DNA of 64,000 nt from Vulcanimicrobiota bacterium (GCA_023447635.1 JAEXNA010000081.1:4902-68901); one strand, 5' to 3'. Shown: positions 44,217 through 56,029, counted from the first letter of the stretch. Notes: generated by a model from the sequence alone, not told the origin. A program made the numbers and translations.

Positions 44217-44505
44217 ATTACCTGGGAGTCAGGAAGGGGAGAACCTTGTATTAAGGAAGGAGACTCCCGTGACTGTTGATCGCAGACAAATTTTCGTTTG
44301 ATCATGCTGTCGTTTCTCGAGGTGCGACACACATCCAGTTGAAAGGCTCAAGCTGTTGACGCTTGTAGCCGTTCTTTTCAGGAGCAGGCAAGGCGCTCAA
44401 CAGCTTGGTCGAGCTCATGGCTACTGCCATCGAGGGGTTCCTCAATACGCGGTCTGGAAGCGCGTTAGACAACTGGAACAGGAGATGGCGGAGCTGAAAA
44501 TAGTT
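44217..44505 (+). other. Intergenic stretch with a possible C-terminal gene remnant
   Basis: No intact gene is visible. From about 44400 to the TAG at 44526-44528 the plus strand reads QLGRAHGYCHRGVPQYAVWK followed by RVRQLEQEMAELKIVHIKMA, which looks like the helical C-terminus of a lost protein, without a start. GGGAGTC and GACTCCC around 44225-44270 may form a loose hairpin after the PilX-like gene. Confidence 0.35.
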
Positions 44506-44547
44506 CACATTAAGATGGCCTCCCGGTAGGGAGGCCATCTTAATGTG
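44506..44547. terminator. Perfect 19-base hairpin with GGTA loop
   Basis: Arms 44506-44524 and 44529-44547 are fully complementary (CACATTAAGATGGCCTCCC and its complement) with the loop GGTA. It lies 24 bases beyond the stop of the minus-strand lipoprotein gene. The bases after it on the minus strand (ACTATTTTC) are only partly T-rich, so termination strength is uncertain. Confidence 0.7.
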
Positions 44548-44570
44548 AGTTTTGGTTAGAGTCCTGGAGG

Positions 44571-45554
44571 TTAGAAGCCCAGGGTACCTTCAGGAATGTC
44601 CGTGAACGATGCCCCTCCAGTAGCGAGAAGGTCTTCAGTTCCGGTGTTGCCTGCGCCAGCCGGCCTCGGCTGGGTAAGTACGGAGAGTTGCTCGACTTGA
44701 AAAGTCGCAGCAGAATTGCTTATAGCCAGCCCATAAACATCATCGTTCTGGTTGTCTTCGAGGTCTAGCCCAAAGGTGGACGAGTTGGAAACGATGATCT
44801 CGACCGTAGAGCCTGGGAAGTTGCCGGTCATGACATTATCGGCGATGCGAGCGGTGACCTGGGAGGCATCTGTATTGAGAAATGTGACCGCAGCACCTTC
44901 GTTATTGGTAAAAATGTTGTTCTCCACGCGAAAACGAGCCGAGATAGAGTTATTTGCGGTATGCACGACTCCCGCTCCGTTCGTCTGTGCCCCGGAGATG
45001 TTATTGCCGGAGATGGTCCAGTTTCCTATTGCAAACTCTACAGATATTGCGTCGTTGCCAGGAGCGACGATCTCGGAGTTGGTTATTGCTCCGCCGTTCT
45101 TCCCGTCGCCACTGATGGCATCGTCGGTGCTGTCTTGGATGCGCAGAAAGTCGACGGTGTTACCGTCGGCCAGGGTTATGGAGCCAGAGAGAACGGGGCG
45201 GTTCCCGCCGGGCGTGCCTAGAAGGCGCTGGTTGTTGGCAAGCGTAACGGTCTCGGTATAGGTTCCGGCGCGAACGGTGATCGTGTTGTCTCCGTTGTTG
45301 GCGGCCGCAGCTGCGTTGGACGCGTCCTGGATGGAGCCGAAGGCGTCACCTGTGGCGTAACTGCCTGCTCCAGCGCCAACTTCCACAAACCAACCCGGGG
45401 TCGCGGGTGGCGGCGTGGGTGTGGTCGTGGGCGTGATGATGGGGCTGGGATTGCCCTGCTGACCAGATACCTGGTTGTAGTCGTCGTTAGAACTACCGCA
45501 GCCGGTGACGATAAGACTGCCTGCGAGAAGTAGGATCGATATAGCTTTTTTCAT
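44571..45554 (-). CDS. Lipoprotein with right-handed parallel beta-helix
   Basis: The 327-aa protein has a lipoprotein signal: MKKAISILLLAGS then LIVTGC, lipidation at Cys19. A Pro/Thr linker (PIITPTTTPTPPPATPG) follows. From about 55 to 310 the protein is a beta-helix with repeated N/T/I-rich coils (TITVRAGTYTETVTLANNQR, GNWTISGNNISGAQTNGAG, FRVENNIFTNNEGAAVTFLN). The family includes polysaccharide lyases and adhesins; no catalytic cluster is evident here. GAGGAGTT precedes the start. A surface-exposed role is likely. It lies between pilus genes and a repeat-rich gap. Confidence 0.85.
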   Translation of the reverse strand: MKKAISILLLAGSLIVTGCGSSNDDYNQVSGQQGNPSPIITPTTTPTPPPATPGWFVEVGAGAGSYATGDAFGSIQDASNAAAAANNGDNTITVRAGTYTETVTLANNQRLLGTPGGNRPVLSGSITLADGNTVDFLRIQDSTDDAISGDGKNGGAITNSEIVAPGNDAISVEFAIGNWTISGNNISGAQTNGAGVVHTANNSISARFRVENNIFTNNEGAAVTFLNTDASQVTARIADNVMTGNFPGSTVEIIVSNSSTFGLDLEDNQNDDVYGLAISNSAATFQVEQLSVLTQPRPAGAGNTGTEDLLATGGASFTDIPEGTLGF

Positions 45555-45706
45555 CTTGAACTCCTATTTGCAACGGCTTGTTATGTGAAGCCGCGTCCAG
45601 ATGCGTTCTTGGAAAATCCTAGCTGGCCTCCCCTCTTCCCCTAACGCCGCGAAGAGCTTCTTTCGTCGTAGAACGAAGGTTGCCGCTACTATGCTGATAG
45701 GGAGTT

Positions 45707-45818
45707 GAATCGGCCGTGAATTTGGCCTACGGGGCGGTGCTCGATGGCGAGGTAGGGTTGTCCCCCGAAACATCGCCTATCCCGCTGTGACGCCGGGACA
45801 GCAGGTAGCCGAGCAAGG
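45707..45818 (+). repeat. Decayed partial copy of the PilX-like gene (matches 42755-42866)
   Basis: The two stretches share long identical words, for example GAATCGGCCGTGAAT, GTGCTCGATGGCGAGGTAGG and CATCGCCTATCCCGCTGT, with scattered substitutions and single-base indels. The copy has no start and is out of frame. It lies in the 555-base gap 45555-46109; the rest of that gap holds the lipoprotein upstream region, and a hairpin GTGTCCGC / GCGGACAC at 46006-46033. Confidence 0.85.
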
Positions 45819-46109
45819 CTCCGAGTTTTCGAGTGTTTCTTTCCGGAGTGGAGACTCTGGTCGGGGAACCTGCTTAGGAGCAGGGGAACTGATGGCCTAC
45901 CAGCCACCTCGCGGCTCTCTCTTGAGGAGCACAGGGTTCCTATCGGGGTTCACGAACGTTGTTGAAGTGGCGTACCTCCAGAGGTCTTATCCGTTTGAAG
46001 ACTCCGTGTCCGCTGGGTGTAGCGGGCGGACACTTCTGTCGGGTAGGATTTCTACCTGGTTAGCGCGTTCACACGAGGATGCCCATGGACGCCTTTTGGG
46101 TCGGACAAC

Positions 46110-46464
46110 TTGCACTTCTGCGCGTTGCTACACTCCATTAAGAGCCTTCTTGCCCAGGGCAAGCTGCAGCAGGCCCAGAAACTCGCCGCGCTACTGCCCG
46201 CTGGCCGTCTGCCGGCCGCGCTCCTGGCTGTTCTTCGGCCACCTAAGTTTCGGACGGGAAGCCCCCCCGTCGGGAGCCGAGCAACCGGACCGAGATAAAG
46301 ACTACCGATGGATCGCCCGGCATCGCCAGGAGTATGAGGGGCGGTGGGTTGCCTTGCATCGCGGCTGCCTTTTGGGTGAAGCCGCATCGCTGAACGAGCT
46401 GGCGGCTTCCATCGACCCTGAGCTTGGGGCGCGCGTCACGCCTCTGTTTCATCGGGTCGAATAA
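46110..46464 (+). pseudogene. DUF5678-like small gene frameshifted in a C7 run
   Basis: Frame 1 (46110-46298) encodes HFCALLHSIKSLLAQGKLQQ and AQKLAALLPAGRLPAALLAV. Another frame continues with PDRDKDYRWIARHRQEYEGR and WVALHRGCLLGEAASLNELA to TAA at 46462-46464. WIA.HR.EYEGRWVAL is the DUF5678 signature. Both frames cross at seven C bases (about 46265-46271); removing one C joins them into one protein of about 118 aa. The run could reflect phase variation, a sequencing error or decay. Function of the family is unknown. Confidence 0.55.
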
Positions 46465-46567
46465 GATGTTGCGATATCAGGCTGGCGCGTTCTTTACCAC
46501 CGGGGTGGCTTCGTTTCAACGGCACTCCTGAGGGGGCCGACGACGAGAGCGCCAAGATCTGGCTTTT

Positions 46568-46673
46568 ACCGTCCCTGTGGGGGCGGTACGCCGTGTTGGA
46601 GTGGGAGTACGCCGGGTTGGAGAGGGGGTGTCGTCCCCGCGGGGACGGACCGCTTTGTTGGAATAGGCGTACG
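46568..46673. repeat. Tandem copies of an intergenic hairpin repeat
   Basis: Two units of 44 bases (46568-46611 and 46630-46673) align throughout. Each has a GC hairpin (for example GTCCCCGCGGGGAC at 46634-46647) followed by a 30-base part with TGTTGGA in the middle and the ends GGTACGC / GCGTACG-like. The 30-base part recurs at 48034-48063, and a shorter piece lies at about 46611-46624. Confidence 0.65.
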
Positions 46674-46683
46674 TAAGGCGGAG

Positions 46684-46948
46684 GGGACGCGCTATGTGAC
46701 ACCACGCCGCAGAAGACCGAGCCCCGCTGATGTATCTTCGCGACTCTATTCCCGCGCGGCCCCGACGAGGCGAACCGGCGGCTGACGCTATGCCGGCCGA
46801 CGCGGGAAAGGTGCAGGCGGTGCAGGTCAAGCTGGAGCTGGTGAACCGCGAGCTGTCCACACCGCAAGACGTGGAGTCTTTGCTGGTAGAGCTGCGGGAG
46901 CGGCTGATGGCCCAGCTGAAGAATGACGTAAGGATAAGGCAGTTATGA
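46684..46948 (+). pseudogene. Decayed copy of the brxC 3' end
   Basis: Bases 46684-46948 align with 36420-36695 of brxC at roughly 85% identity. The encoded end (YLRDSIPAR, then AGKVQAVQVKLELVNRELST and VESLLVELRERLMAQLKNDV) parallels the last 75 residues of BrxC. Deletions of about 12 and 3 bases and changes such as GAGCCCCGCTGA show it is not functional. Like brxC, it ends in an overlapping ATGA, but the following frame is cut after a few codons by the Rpn gene on the other strand. No upstream part of brxC is found beside it. Confidence 0.85.
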
Positions 46949-46957
46949 GCACAGGCT

Positions 46958-47854
46958 CTAATCAGGATCCACGCCTAGTTCCCTCAGACGCGCCGCTAGG
47001 AGTTCAGCCCTTTGACGCTCTCGTTCAGCCTTCTGTCGCTCTTGTTCAGCCCTTTGTCTCTCAGCATCTCTCTCTTGCTCGGCTGCGTCAGCACGGGCTC
47101 GCTCCTCTTCTCGGCCTTTCTCAAGAGCGTCCTCCAGGCCGCTTTCATAGTCCCGCAGCGCCTTCTCGCGCATCTGGATCAGTTCGCGCACTTCGTCTTT
47201 GGCATACGCTTTGCGCATCGTTTCAATAGCCATGCTGATACCTTCTTCCTGTTGGAGATTCTGCGGTAGTTCGGTTCCGGGTCGCGCATAGATTTCCGAG
47301 AACTTAAGGATATGCAGCCACCTTTCAAAGGGGGTACGAAGAATGTGGGACTTGTGAAGGGCGAACTTTCTTAGTTCGATATAGTGGAGTTCGAAGAGAT
47401 CAAAAAACGAGTCGTTGGTACTTCTTTCCTTGATCGTGTACGTGCTGTGGAGTTCTGAGGTGTTCGGGAAAAGCTCGAAATCCAGCAAAGAGATACAGAT
47501 GGTCTTTTCTAGCTTCGAGTAAGACTGGCCAGGCTCGAGTTGCCCCACAAAGAGCTTGGACCAATAGTATAGAGAGCGCTTGAAGTAGTTCTCTCGGCCC
47601 AGGGTGGCCTGCAACTGCACTTCGATGTTGAACCAGCGGCCGAGCCGATCGACAGCTTTCAGGTCCAGAACAACTCCCTTGTCGGAGATGTACTCCTTAT
47701 CCAGGGCCGGGTTGTCGATCGTTAGGGACTCAATCCTTTGATCTCCAGTATAGCTTAGGAGCGCGTTCAATAGCGCCGTCAGAATAGGCTCGCTATGGGA
47801 TGTCCCAAAAACGATTTTGAACAAGACATCGTTGAGCAGACTCGGATCCGACAT
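46958..47854 (-). CDS. Rpn-family PD-(D/E)XK nuclease (recombination-promoting nuclease, transposase-like)
   Basis: The 298-aa protein begins MSDPSLLNDVLFKIVFGTSH, the usual opening of Rpn / PDDEXK transposase proteins (PF12784 type), followed by LTALLNALLSYTGDQRIESL. The nuclease core is GVVLDLKAVDRLGRWFNIEVQLQ, with Asp, Glu and the Q of the ExQ motif in place. Then comes YYWSKLFVGQLEPGQSYSKL. The C-terminus (about 235-285) is a Glu/Arg-rich coiled coil. Rpn enzymes cut DNA and promote RecA-independent recombination. Its location between a broken brxC copy and pglX makes it a candidate actor in the rearrangement here. Confidence 0.9.
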   Translation of the reverse strand: MSDPSLLNDVLFKIVFGTSHSEPILTALLNALLSYTGDQRIESLTIDNPALDKEYISDKGVVLDLKAVDRLGRWFNIEVQLQATLGRENYFKRSLYYWSKLFVGQLEPGQSYSKLEKTICISLLDFELFPNTSELHSTYTIKERSTNDSFFDLFELHYIELRKFALHKSHILRTPFERWLHILKFSEIYARPGTELPQNLQQEEGISMAIETMRKAYAKDEVRELIQMREKALRDYESGLEDALEKGREEERARADAAEQERDAERQRAEQERQKAERERQRAELLAARLRELGVDPD

Positions 47855-47924
47855 ACAACTCCATTATAGAAGGTTTTCTGTTCCGGGAACACCCCACTTT
47901 CGGGGCGTGCATCTGGATTAGGGC

Positions 47925-47990
47925 GACGCTGACGTCAGCCGGGCTTCCGCTCGCCGGCCACTGGACGAAAGAGGGTCTGTCGCAGCTGTC
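47925..47990 (+). repeat. Short decayed copy of the PilX-like gene (matches about 43263-43320)
   Basis: GACGCTGACGTCAGCCGGGC at 47925 matches GACGCCGACGTCAGCCGGGC at 43263, and similarity continues with indels through CGCAG. The gap 47855-48263 (409 bases) also holds a repeat copy at 48034; no gene is visible in it. The pglX promoter probably lies in 48070-48250. Confidence 0.6.
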
Positions 47991-48033
47991 TGAGGGTAGT
48001 CGGACTCTAAGCGAATTACGAAAAGATGGCGAG

Positions 48034-48063
48034 GACGGTACGCTTTGTTGGGGTGAGCGTTCG
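48034..48063 (+). repeat. Third copy of the 30-base intergenic repeat
   Basis: The 30 bases align without gaps with 46582-46611 and 46644-46673: the starts GACGGTACGC, GGCGGTACGC, GACGGACCGC and the middle TTTGTTGG / GTGTTGG are shared. Its ends are partly complementary, so a weak hairpin can form. Confidence 0.65.
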
Positions 48064-48263
48064 TTCGGGCGAGGGAGCCTGGTCGTTCTTTTGGGGCTTG
48101 GGGCTCGGGTGTTCGTCGTGGAAGAGCATGCGGGCTGACGGAACGCTGCTCTGGGTCTGTTTGTGGTCGGCGGTTTGGGGCGTTCATGGCCAGCAGTTTG
48201 GAATAGGGATCGGCTGGTGGAGTTCGAACCGGTGGGGACTTTGTCTTTCGAGGTGGCCTCGCT

Positions 48264-52298
<4,035 letters not shown>

Positions 52299-52315
52299 AA
52301 CGTATGACTTCCACC

Positions 52316-52335
52316 TGTACTTCAAATGGAGTACA
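52316..52335. promoter_or_regulatory. Palindrome TGTACT-N8-AGTACA at the toxin-like gene start
   Basis: Perfect six-base arms at 52316-52321 and 52330-52335 surround the ATG at 52326. In toxin-antitoxin operons such sites are often bound by the antitoxin for self-repression; here this is an inference. Confidence 0.45.
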
Positions 52336-52643
52336 ATGAAGTGGGGTTCAATGACGACAAGAGACGTATGCTGGACGCCTTGACGAAAGGAATGGTTGTT
52401 CACGAAGAGCGTTCGTATCAGGAAGAGAAAAACTTATTGGCAACAGGCGATATGTCCGAGGCTGATGCCCTGATCATTTTGCGCTCGACCCCTGGGCGCT
52501 GCGCCAGCGAGTCCTGCCACCATTATGACAGCAGCCAACGGGTCTGGATCATGAAACCGGAGGTCGACGGTGTCACTTGGTACGTGAAAGCCTATCTGCT
52601 GGAAGAAAACGTCGTCTTCCTATCCTTCCACAAATCTACGTGA
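52326..52643 (+). CDS. MqsR-like toxin candidate
   Basis: The 105-aa product is of toxin size. Its second half, YDSSQRVWIMKPEVDGVTWY followed by VKAYLLEENVVFLSFHKST, resembles the end of MqsR/DUF4258-type RNases (W.vK.y...... vfiSFH.s). It is followed after 10 bases by a gene for a two-CxxC protein, like the toxin-first order of mqsRA. I see no catalytic certainty: the Lys/Tyr/His pattern is suggestive only. A start at the next in-frame ATG (52368) would free the palindrome. Confidence 0.5.
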   Translation: MEYNEVGFNDDKRRMLDALTKGMVVHEERSYQEEKNLLATGDMSEADALIILRSTPGRCASESCHHYDSSQRVWIMKPEVDGVTWYVKAYLLEENVVFLSFHKST

Positions 52644-52653
52644 GGTCGCTAGT

Positions 52654-53253
52654 ATGAAGAGTCTCAAGGTTCCTGGTGATAAGACAAGAGTAGGCTGTGA
52701 CAGCTGCAAAGCCATGGTTTCGGCAACTTTCCGCTACGACACTCTCTGTCTTCAGGATGGTACCAGGGTGCCGAATGCGATGCTGGCCTTTTGTGATACG
52801 TGTGGGGCTCAGGTGGCCATGGCTCAGCAGTCGGCCTACCTGGTGCGCAAAGCTAGGCACGGTCAACGAAAGAAGACCAGTGTGCGCCTGCAGCAGACCC
52901 TCTTTGACCTGGCCTCCTTGCTCGTCGAGGATGCTGGCGGAGACCCAGGTGAGACGTCTGCTCCTGAGCTGGTTCTTAAGGCCGTGCTCGCAACGGTCCT
53001 CGACCACCCACAGCGTCGCGAAGTCCTGGTTCAGAAGCTGGTGAACCTACGGAGCGACCCTCTTCTTTCGGCGTCCGCGGCGCAAAGGAAGTTAAACTTA
53101 GGATTGACAACGCGATTGAAGAGCGAGCTCTCTAGTCTGGAGAAAGACACGGCGCTCACGCAAAGCGATCTGGTCAGATTCTCGATCGTAGCGGCGCGGG
53201 AAGACGCTCGCGTAAGCCAAGAGCTAAAGAAGCTGGTGATCCTGGCGACTTAG
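52654..53253 (+). CDS. Zinc-finger antitoxin-like protein (MqsA/YgiT-like N-terminus)
   Basis: The 199-aa protein has two CxxC pairs (Cys15/18 in VGCDSCKAMV and Cys47/50 in AFCDTCGAQ), the YgiT zinc-binding arrangement that in MqsA holds the toxin. The remaining 130 residues are helical (VRLQQTLFDLASLLVEDAGG, DLVRFSIVAAREDARVSQEL) and do not show an obvious HTH-Xre consensus, unlike MqsA. It could act as antitoxin and repressor for the gene before it. Start at ATG 52654, with GAGGTCG upstream. Confidence 0.5.
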   Translation: MKSLKVPGDKTRVGCDSCKAMVSATFRYDTLCLQDGTRVPNAMLAFCDTCGAQVAMAQQSAYLVRKARHGQRKKTSVRLQQTLFDLASLLVEDAGGDPGETSAPELVLKAVLATVLDHPQRREVLVQKLVNLRSDPLLSASAAQRKLNLGLTTRLKSELSSLEKDTALTQSDLVRFSIVAAREDARVSQELKKLVILAT

Positions 53254-53438
53254 TAAGCTCCAGCGATGGTAGGTCAGTCAGAGCCAGACGATGATAAGGG
53301 GACTGACCGAGCTGCCCGAGTCGGAGTCCTGGGTGAAGACCATTAGCAAGGCCTGTGTCCCGAGAGCTCGTGCGAGAAGGGAATAAAATCCGGACGATCG
53401 TCACTGAAACCGAGTGTCACAGCCTGTACTGTCGGAGT

Positions 53439-53594
53439 ATGGAAATCAGAGATGCTCATAAATTTAGCCCTGCCGCTTCGGTTGGCCGGAACGTCCAGGT
53501 GGCAACGCGCGCCCTTGGGGACGATCTGATCACTCCGGAGCAAGCCGCTCTGGTCAGGAGAGGCTACGTCTTTGCCAGTGTCAAACCCGAATAG
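53439..53594 (+). CDS. Very small hypothetical protein
   Basis: A 51-aa frame from the ATG at 53439 (MEIRDAHKFSPAASVGRNVQ, then ATRALGDDLITPEQAALVRR). It overlaps the next gene by 22 bases in another frame. Composition is protein-like but short; the 185 bases upstream (53254-53438) hold no other gene that I can see. Confidence 0.35.
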   Translation: MEIRDAHKFSPAASVGRNVQVATRALGDDLITPEQAALVRRGYVFASVKPE

Positions 53595-54141
53595 TCAGGG
53601 GTGGAGATGGGCGGTCTGGGCCCTGCTCGCTCTTTTCGTCGGACTTACCGTATGGTGGGTCCAGCCGCGGCCGGCGCCTGTGGGGGCCGTCTATGAAGCC
53701 TCGATGTCGGTGCCTTCGGAATGGGTCGAGCAGGCCAGGGTCACCAGTCCCGACGGCAAGTTGGACGCGATGATCGTTCACGCGAACAGTACCGAAGCGC
53801 TGCAGAGTCTTGGTACGGAGGGACATCCAGGCGAGCGGACCCTGATCGAGGACCAGCAGCACCAACCGGACAACCGCGTGCTGTGCGTCAGGCTGGTGCC
53901 GAAGGGCGCCAGGATCGAGAAGGAGCGGCCCTATCCATTTCCTACAGGGCTTTTCCTGGACTGGGTTCAGGAGAAGTCGGTCTTCGTCGGCTACTACGCC
54001 CCGAATCTGAAGGTGAGCTGGAAAGACGACAACACGCTGCTCGTTTCGGGCGATGTACCGAAGGTGGTGCACCAGGCGCGCGAGACCGAGCGTCCACGGC
54101 GGGTGGTCGTGGAGTACGACATCAGGGTGCCGAGTTCCTAA
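53572..54141 (+). CDS. Single-pass membrane-anchored hypothetical protein
   Basis: The 189-aa product starts at a TTG at 53572 (MPVSNPNSQGWRW). One membrane helix (AVWALLALFVGLTVWWV) is followed by an outside domain of about 155 aa with RVTSPDGKLDAMIVHANSTE, DNRVLCVRLVPKGARIEKER, VSWKDDNTLLVSGDVPKVVH and RRVVVEYDIRV. The segment LKVSWKDDNTLLVSG resembles the small lipoprotein/DUF5412-like fold seen in exported proteins. No function assigned. Confidence 0.55.
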   Translation: MPVSNPNSQGWRWAVWALLALFVGLTVWWVQPRPAPVGAVYEASMSVPSEWVEQARVTSPDGKLDAMIVHANSTEALQSLGTEGHPGERTLIEDQQHQPDNRVLCVRLVPKGARIEKERPYPFPTGLFLDWVQEKSVFVGYYAPNLKVSWKDDNTLLVSGDVPKVVHQARETERPRRVVVEYDIRVPSS

Positions 54142-54251
54142 GCGTGGCGCCTCTAGCTCTGAGCGGGGCTCGGGCAGAGTGGCGGGCGCAGAGGGGCGGC
54201 TGCCCTAAGGCGTGTTGCGCCCGGCGTTGGAGGCGTCAGCGTCCTGTGTCC

Positions 54252-54300
54252 GCCCCTTGACGCTGACGTCAGCCTCAAGATGGACCTTGACGCTGAGGGT
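54252..54300 (+). repeat. Mosaic of short gene-like fragments
   Basis: GACGCTGACGTCAGCC matches the PilX-fragment at 47925, CTCAAGATGGACCT resembles pglX at about 51833, and the stretch with TTGACGCTGA and GGTCAGGCGCGG resembles the 3' end of the giant helicase at 57726-57760. The first two matches are short and could be chance; the third is longer. No gene is seen in the gap 54142-54353. Confidence 0.4.
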
Positions 54301-54353
54301 CAGGCGCGGATTTGGGTGTTTTGTCCTTTGTGGCGGTGTACTTCTTGTGGAAA

Positions 54354-55226
54354 TCAGGGGACTTCAACGCCAGCGGCTGCCAACAACTTGACGGCCTTTG
54401 TTCCGATGGCGTCAGCTTGTTGATGTGGGGTGACTCCGACATCCAACAGCTTGCACGTCTTCACCAATTCCTCAAAGGCGGCGACCTGCGGCTTGCTGTC
54501 TGGCTCGACGTATAAGACTTCGACAGGAACGTCAGGCCTGACGGAGATTTCGTTGTCGCCCCAGGAGACCTGACCGCCGGACTTTCGCAGGTCGCTCAAG
54601 TTCCAGGCCCATTCTTTGATTTTGGTGACGACCTGGTCAGGGTCGACCAGAAAAGACCAGGTCTGTGCTAGCTGCACGGCTTTGCCATTGCGCACGAGAA
54701 AGTCGTAGCCGCCCGTGAAGTTGGCCGTGTCGACCCTGACTCGTTCGGCGACGTGCGCTTTGAGGGTGAGTCCAGAACGAGCGTACGCATTGCGAAGTTG
54801 CCGCTGCAGGAAAGCCCTGTCCTGAGGCTTCGAGCGCGAGACTCTTGCGGTATCAACCAAGAACCGCGGGCAGATAATGGATAACGCCTCTTGCGCTGAG
54901 TCTGCGATGACTGGCATCGGTCTAGAAAATTGGACGCAGCCTCGACTCTCGCGCGCCTTCTTCTCCAAGAACTCTCGCGAGGGACGGAAGTCTACGAACT
55001 CCAGGTCGAGCTGATCGGAGAAGAGCTCGGACAGGTCGGTCAGAGAGGTGAGCGCGATGCTCAAAGCGCCCGAGTCGGCATCGAGTTTCTTGGCGCGCGT
55101 GTAGTCGCTAAGGGTTTGCATTGCCCAGTCTAGCGTTCCGTCGCACCCCGCGATGGCGCCGATGTTAACGAATTCTGCCCGGACCGGGTCCGGCACGAAT
55201 CGAAGTATCGAGTAGACGAACTTCAT
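54354..55226 (-). CDS. DUF3037 protein
   Basis: The 290-aa protein opens with the DUF3037 signature MKFVYSILRFVPDPVRAEFVNIGAI. The middle has LELVDFRPSREFLEKKA-type sequence and LRNAYARSGLTLKAHVAERV, and the end KVLYVEPDSKPQVAAFEELV. Proteins of this family are usually encoded beside HipA-like kinases, as here: its start overlaps the end of the HipA-like gene by four bases. The role is unknown; a partner or regulator of the kinase is likely. A short hydrophobic C-terminus (VKLLAAAGVEVP) is not a membrane segment. Confidence 0.85.
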   Translation of the reverse strand: MKFVYSILRFVPDPVRAEFVNIGAIAGCDGTLDWAMQTLSDYTRAKKLDADSGALSIALTSLTDLSELFSDQLDLEFVDFRPSREFLEKKARESRGCVQFSRPMPVIADSAQEALSIICPRFLVDTARVSRSKPQDRAFLQRQLRNAYARSGLTLKAHVAERVRVDTANFTGGYDFLVRNGKAVQLAQTWSFLVDPDQVVTKIKEWAWNLSDLRKSGGQVSWGDNEISVRPDVPVEVLYVEPDSKPQVAAFEELVKTCKLLDVGVTPHQQADAIGTKAVKLLAAAGVEVP

Positions 55227-56029
55227 AAGCCACGAAGCCTCTCTTGTATCTCAAACTCTATTCGACGCGCTCTGGTTTCTAGAAAGTGGCCAGCGGTCTC
55301 GAGGTGGCGGTCTGACACAGGCCAAGACTTTGGAACGCCTCTCATTATGCCGGTCAGGGTCGTTCGGTCCAGACGACGAAGCGATTCTAGCACCTCGGGA
55401 AATAAGACGATGCTTTCGAGCGTGAAGTCGCCCTCCAGGCGATGTGGCTCGTGCAGTGATGTGATGAGGGAGTCCTCGTCCCAACGCTCAGTGCCTGCAG
55501 GCGGAAGGAACTGCTCATGGTCACAACTGTAGTAAGCTCTGTCTTCGGCGCCGCACACCAACCACTGGGGATCAGAGCCGAAACATAGGTCCCACATGAT
55601 TCGAATCCACATATGCCTGCGCACATTGTCATCGCGTCGGGCAAACCGCATCTCTCTCGATTCCTCGACGGCTACAATCTCGAGAGAGGCGTGAGCCAAT
55701 CCGGGCCTGAGGACATCCTGGTCGGTGAAGTACTCGCCATCGAAATCTTCGCTGACGGCCATTCGGAGCGACGGGCAGACGGGGGCGCCGAGGGCGCTGC
55801 CGACCCGAGCAATGATGTGCTCGGTCACAGGGACTACCGGCGCCCTACCGTTCTCGACCGGCTTGATGTAGTAGGTGTTGCCGTCGTCGCCAACTCCCGA
55901 GAAGACGCCGGTGGTCCACTGGCATCCGTATTGCGCGATGAGAACGAGGCTAACGTCAGCTACGTCAGAGCGATGGCCGGCTACCAGTCCGGTCCATTGG
56001 TCGCGCTGTATGTCGTCATCGCCGTGCAC
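55223..56029 (-). CDS. HipA-like kinase-fold protein
   Basis: The 268-aa product (GTG at 56029; the true start may be slightly downstream) contains the HipA-type fold: YGCQWTTGVFSGVGDDGNTY, then YIKPVENGRAPVVPVTEHII (the ATP-binding Lys), LGAPVCPSLRMAVSEDF, and YYSCDHEQFLPP (Asp/His catalytic-type element). It is about half the length of E. coli HipA (440 aa) and lacks the N-terminal subdomain. HipA enzymes phosphorylate tRNA synthetase or proteins. Paired with DUF3037 by gene overlap. The promoter region, shared with the 56235 gene, contains the GACAG palindrome at 56080. Confidence 0.75.
   Translation of the reverse strand: MHGDDDIQRDQWTGLVAGHRSDVADVSLVLIAQYGCQWTTGVFSGVGDDGNTYYIKPVENGRAPVVPVTEHIIARVGSALGAPVCPSLRMAVSEDFDGEYFTDQDVLRPGLAHASLEIVAVEESREMRFARRDDNVRRHMWIRIMWDLCFGSDPQWLVCGAEDRAYYSCDHEQFLPPAGTERWDEDSLITSLHEPHRLEGDFTLESIVLFPEVLESLRRLDRTTLTGIMRGVPKSWPVSDRHLETAGHFLETRARRIEFEIQERLRGL

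Noticed and set aside
45787..46464. 225-aa plus-strand frame as one gene
   Set aside because: Only the last about 65 codons look like protein (DUF5678); the first part overlaps a decayed PilX fragment and non-coding sequence, so I describe a frameshifted gene instead.
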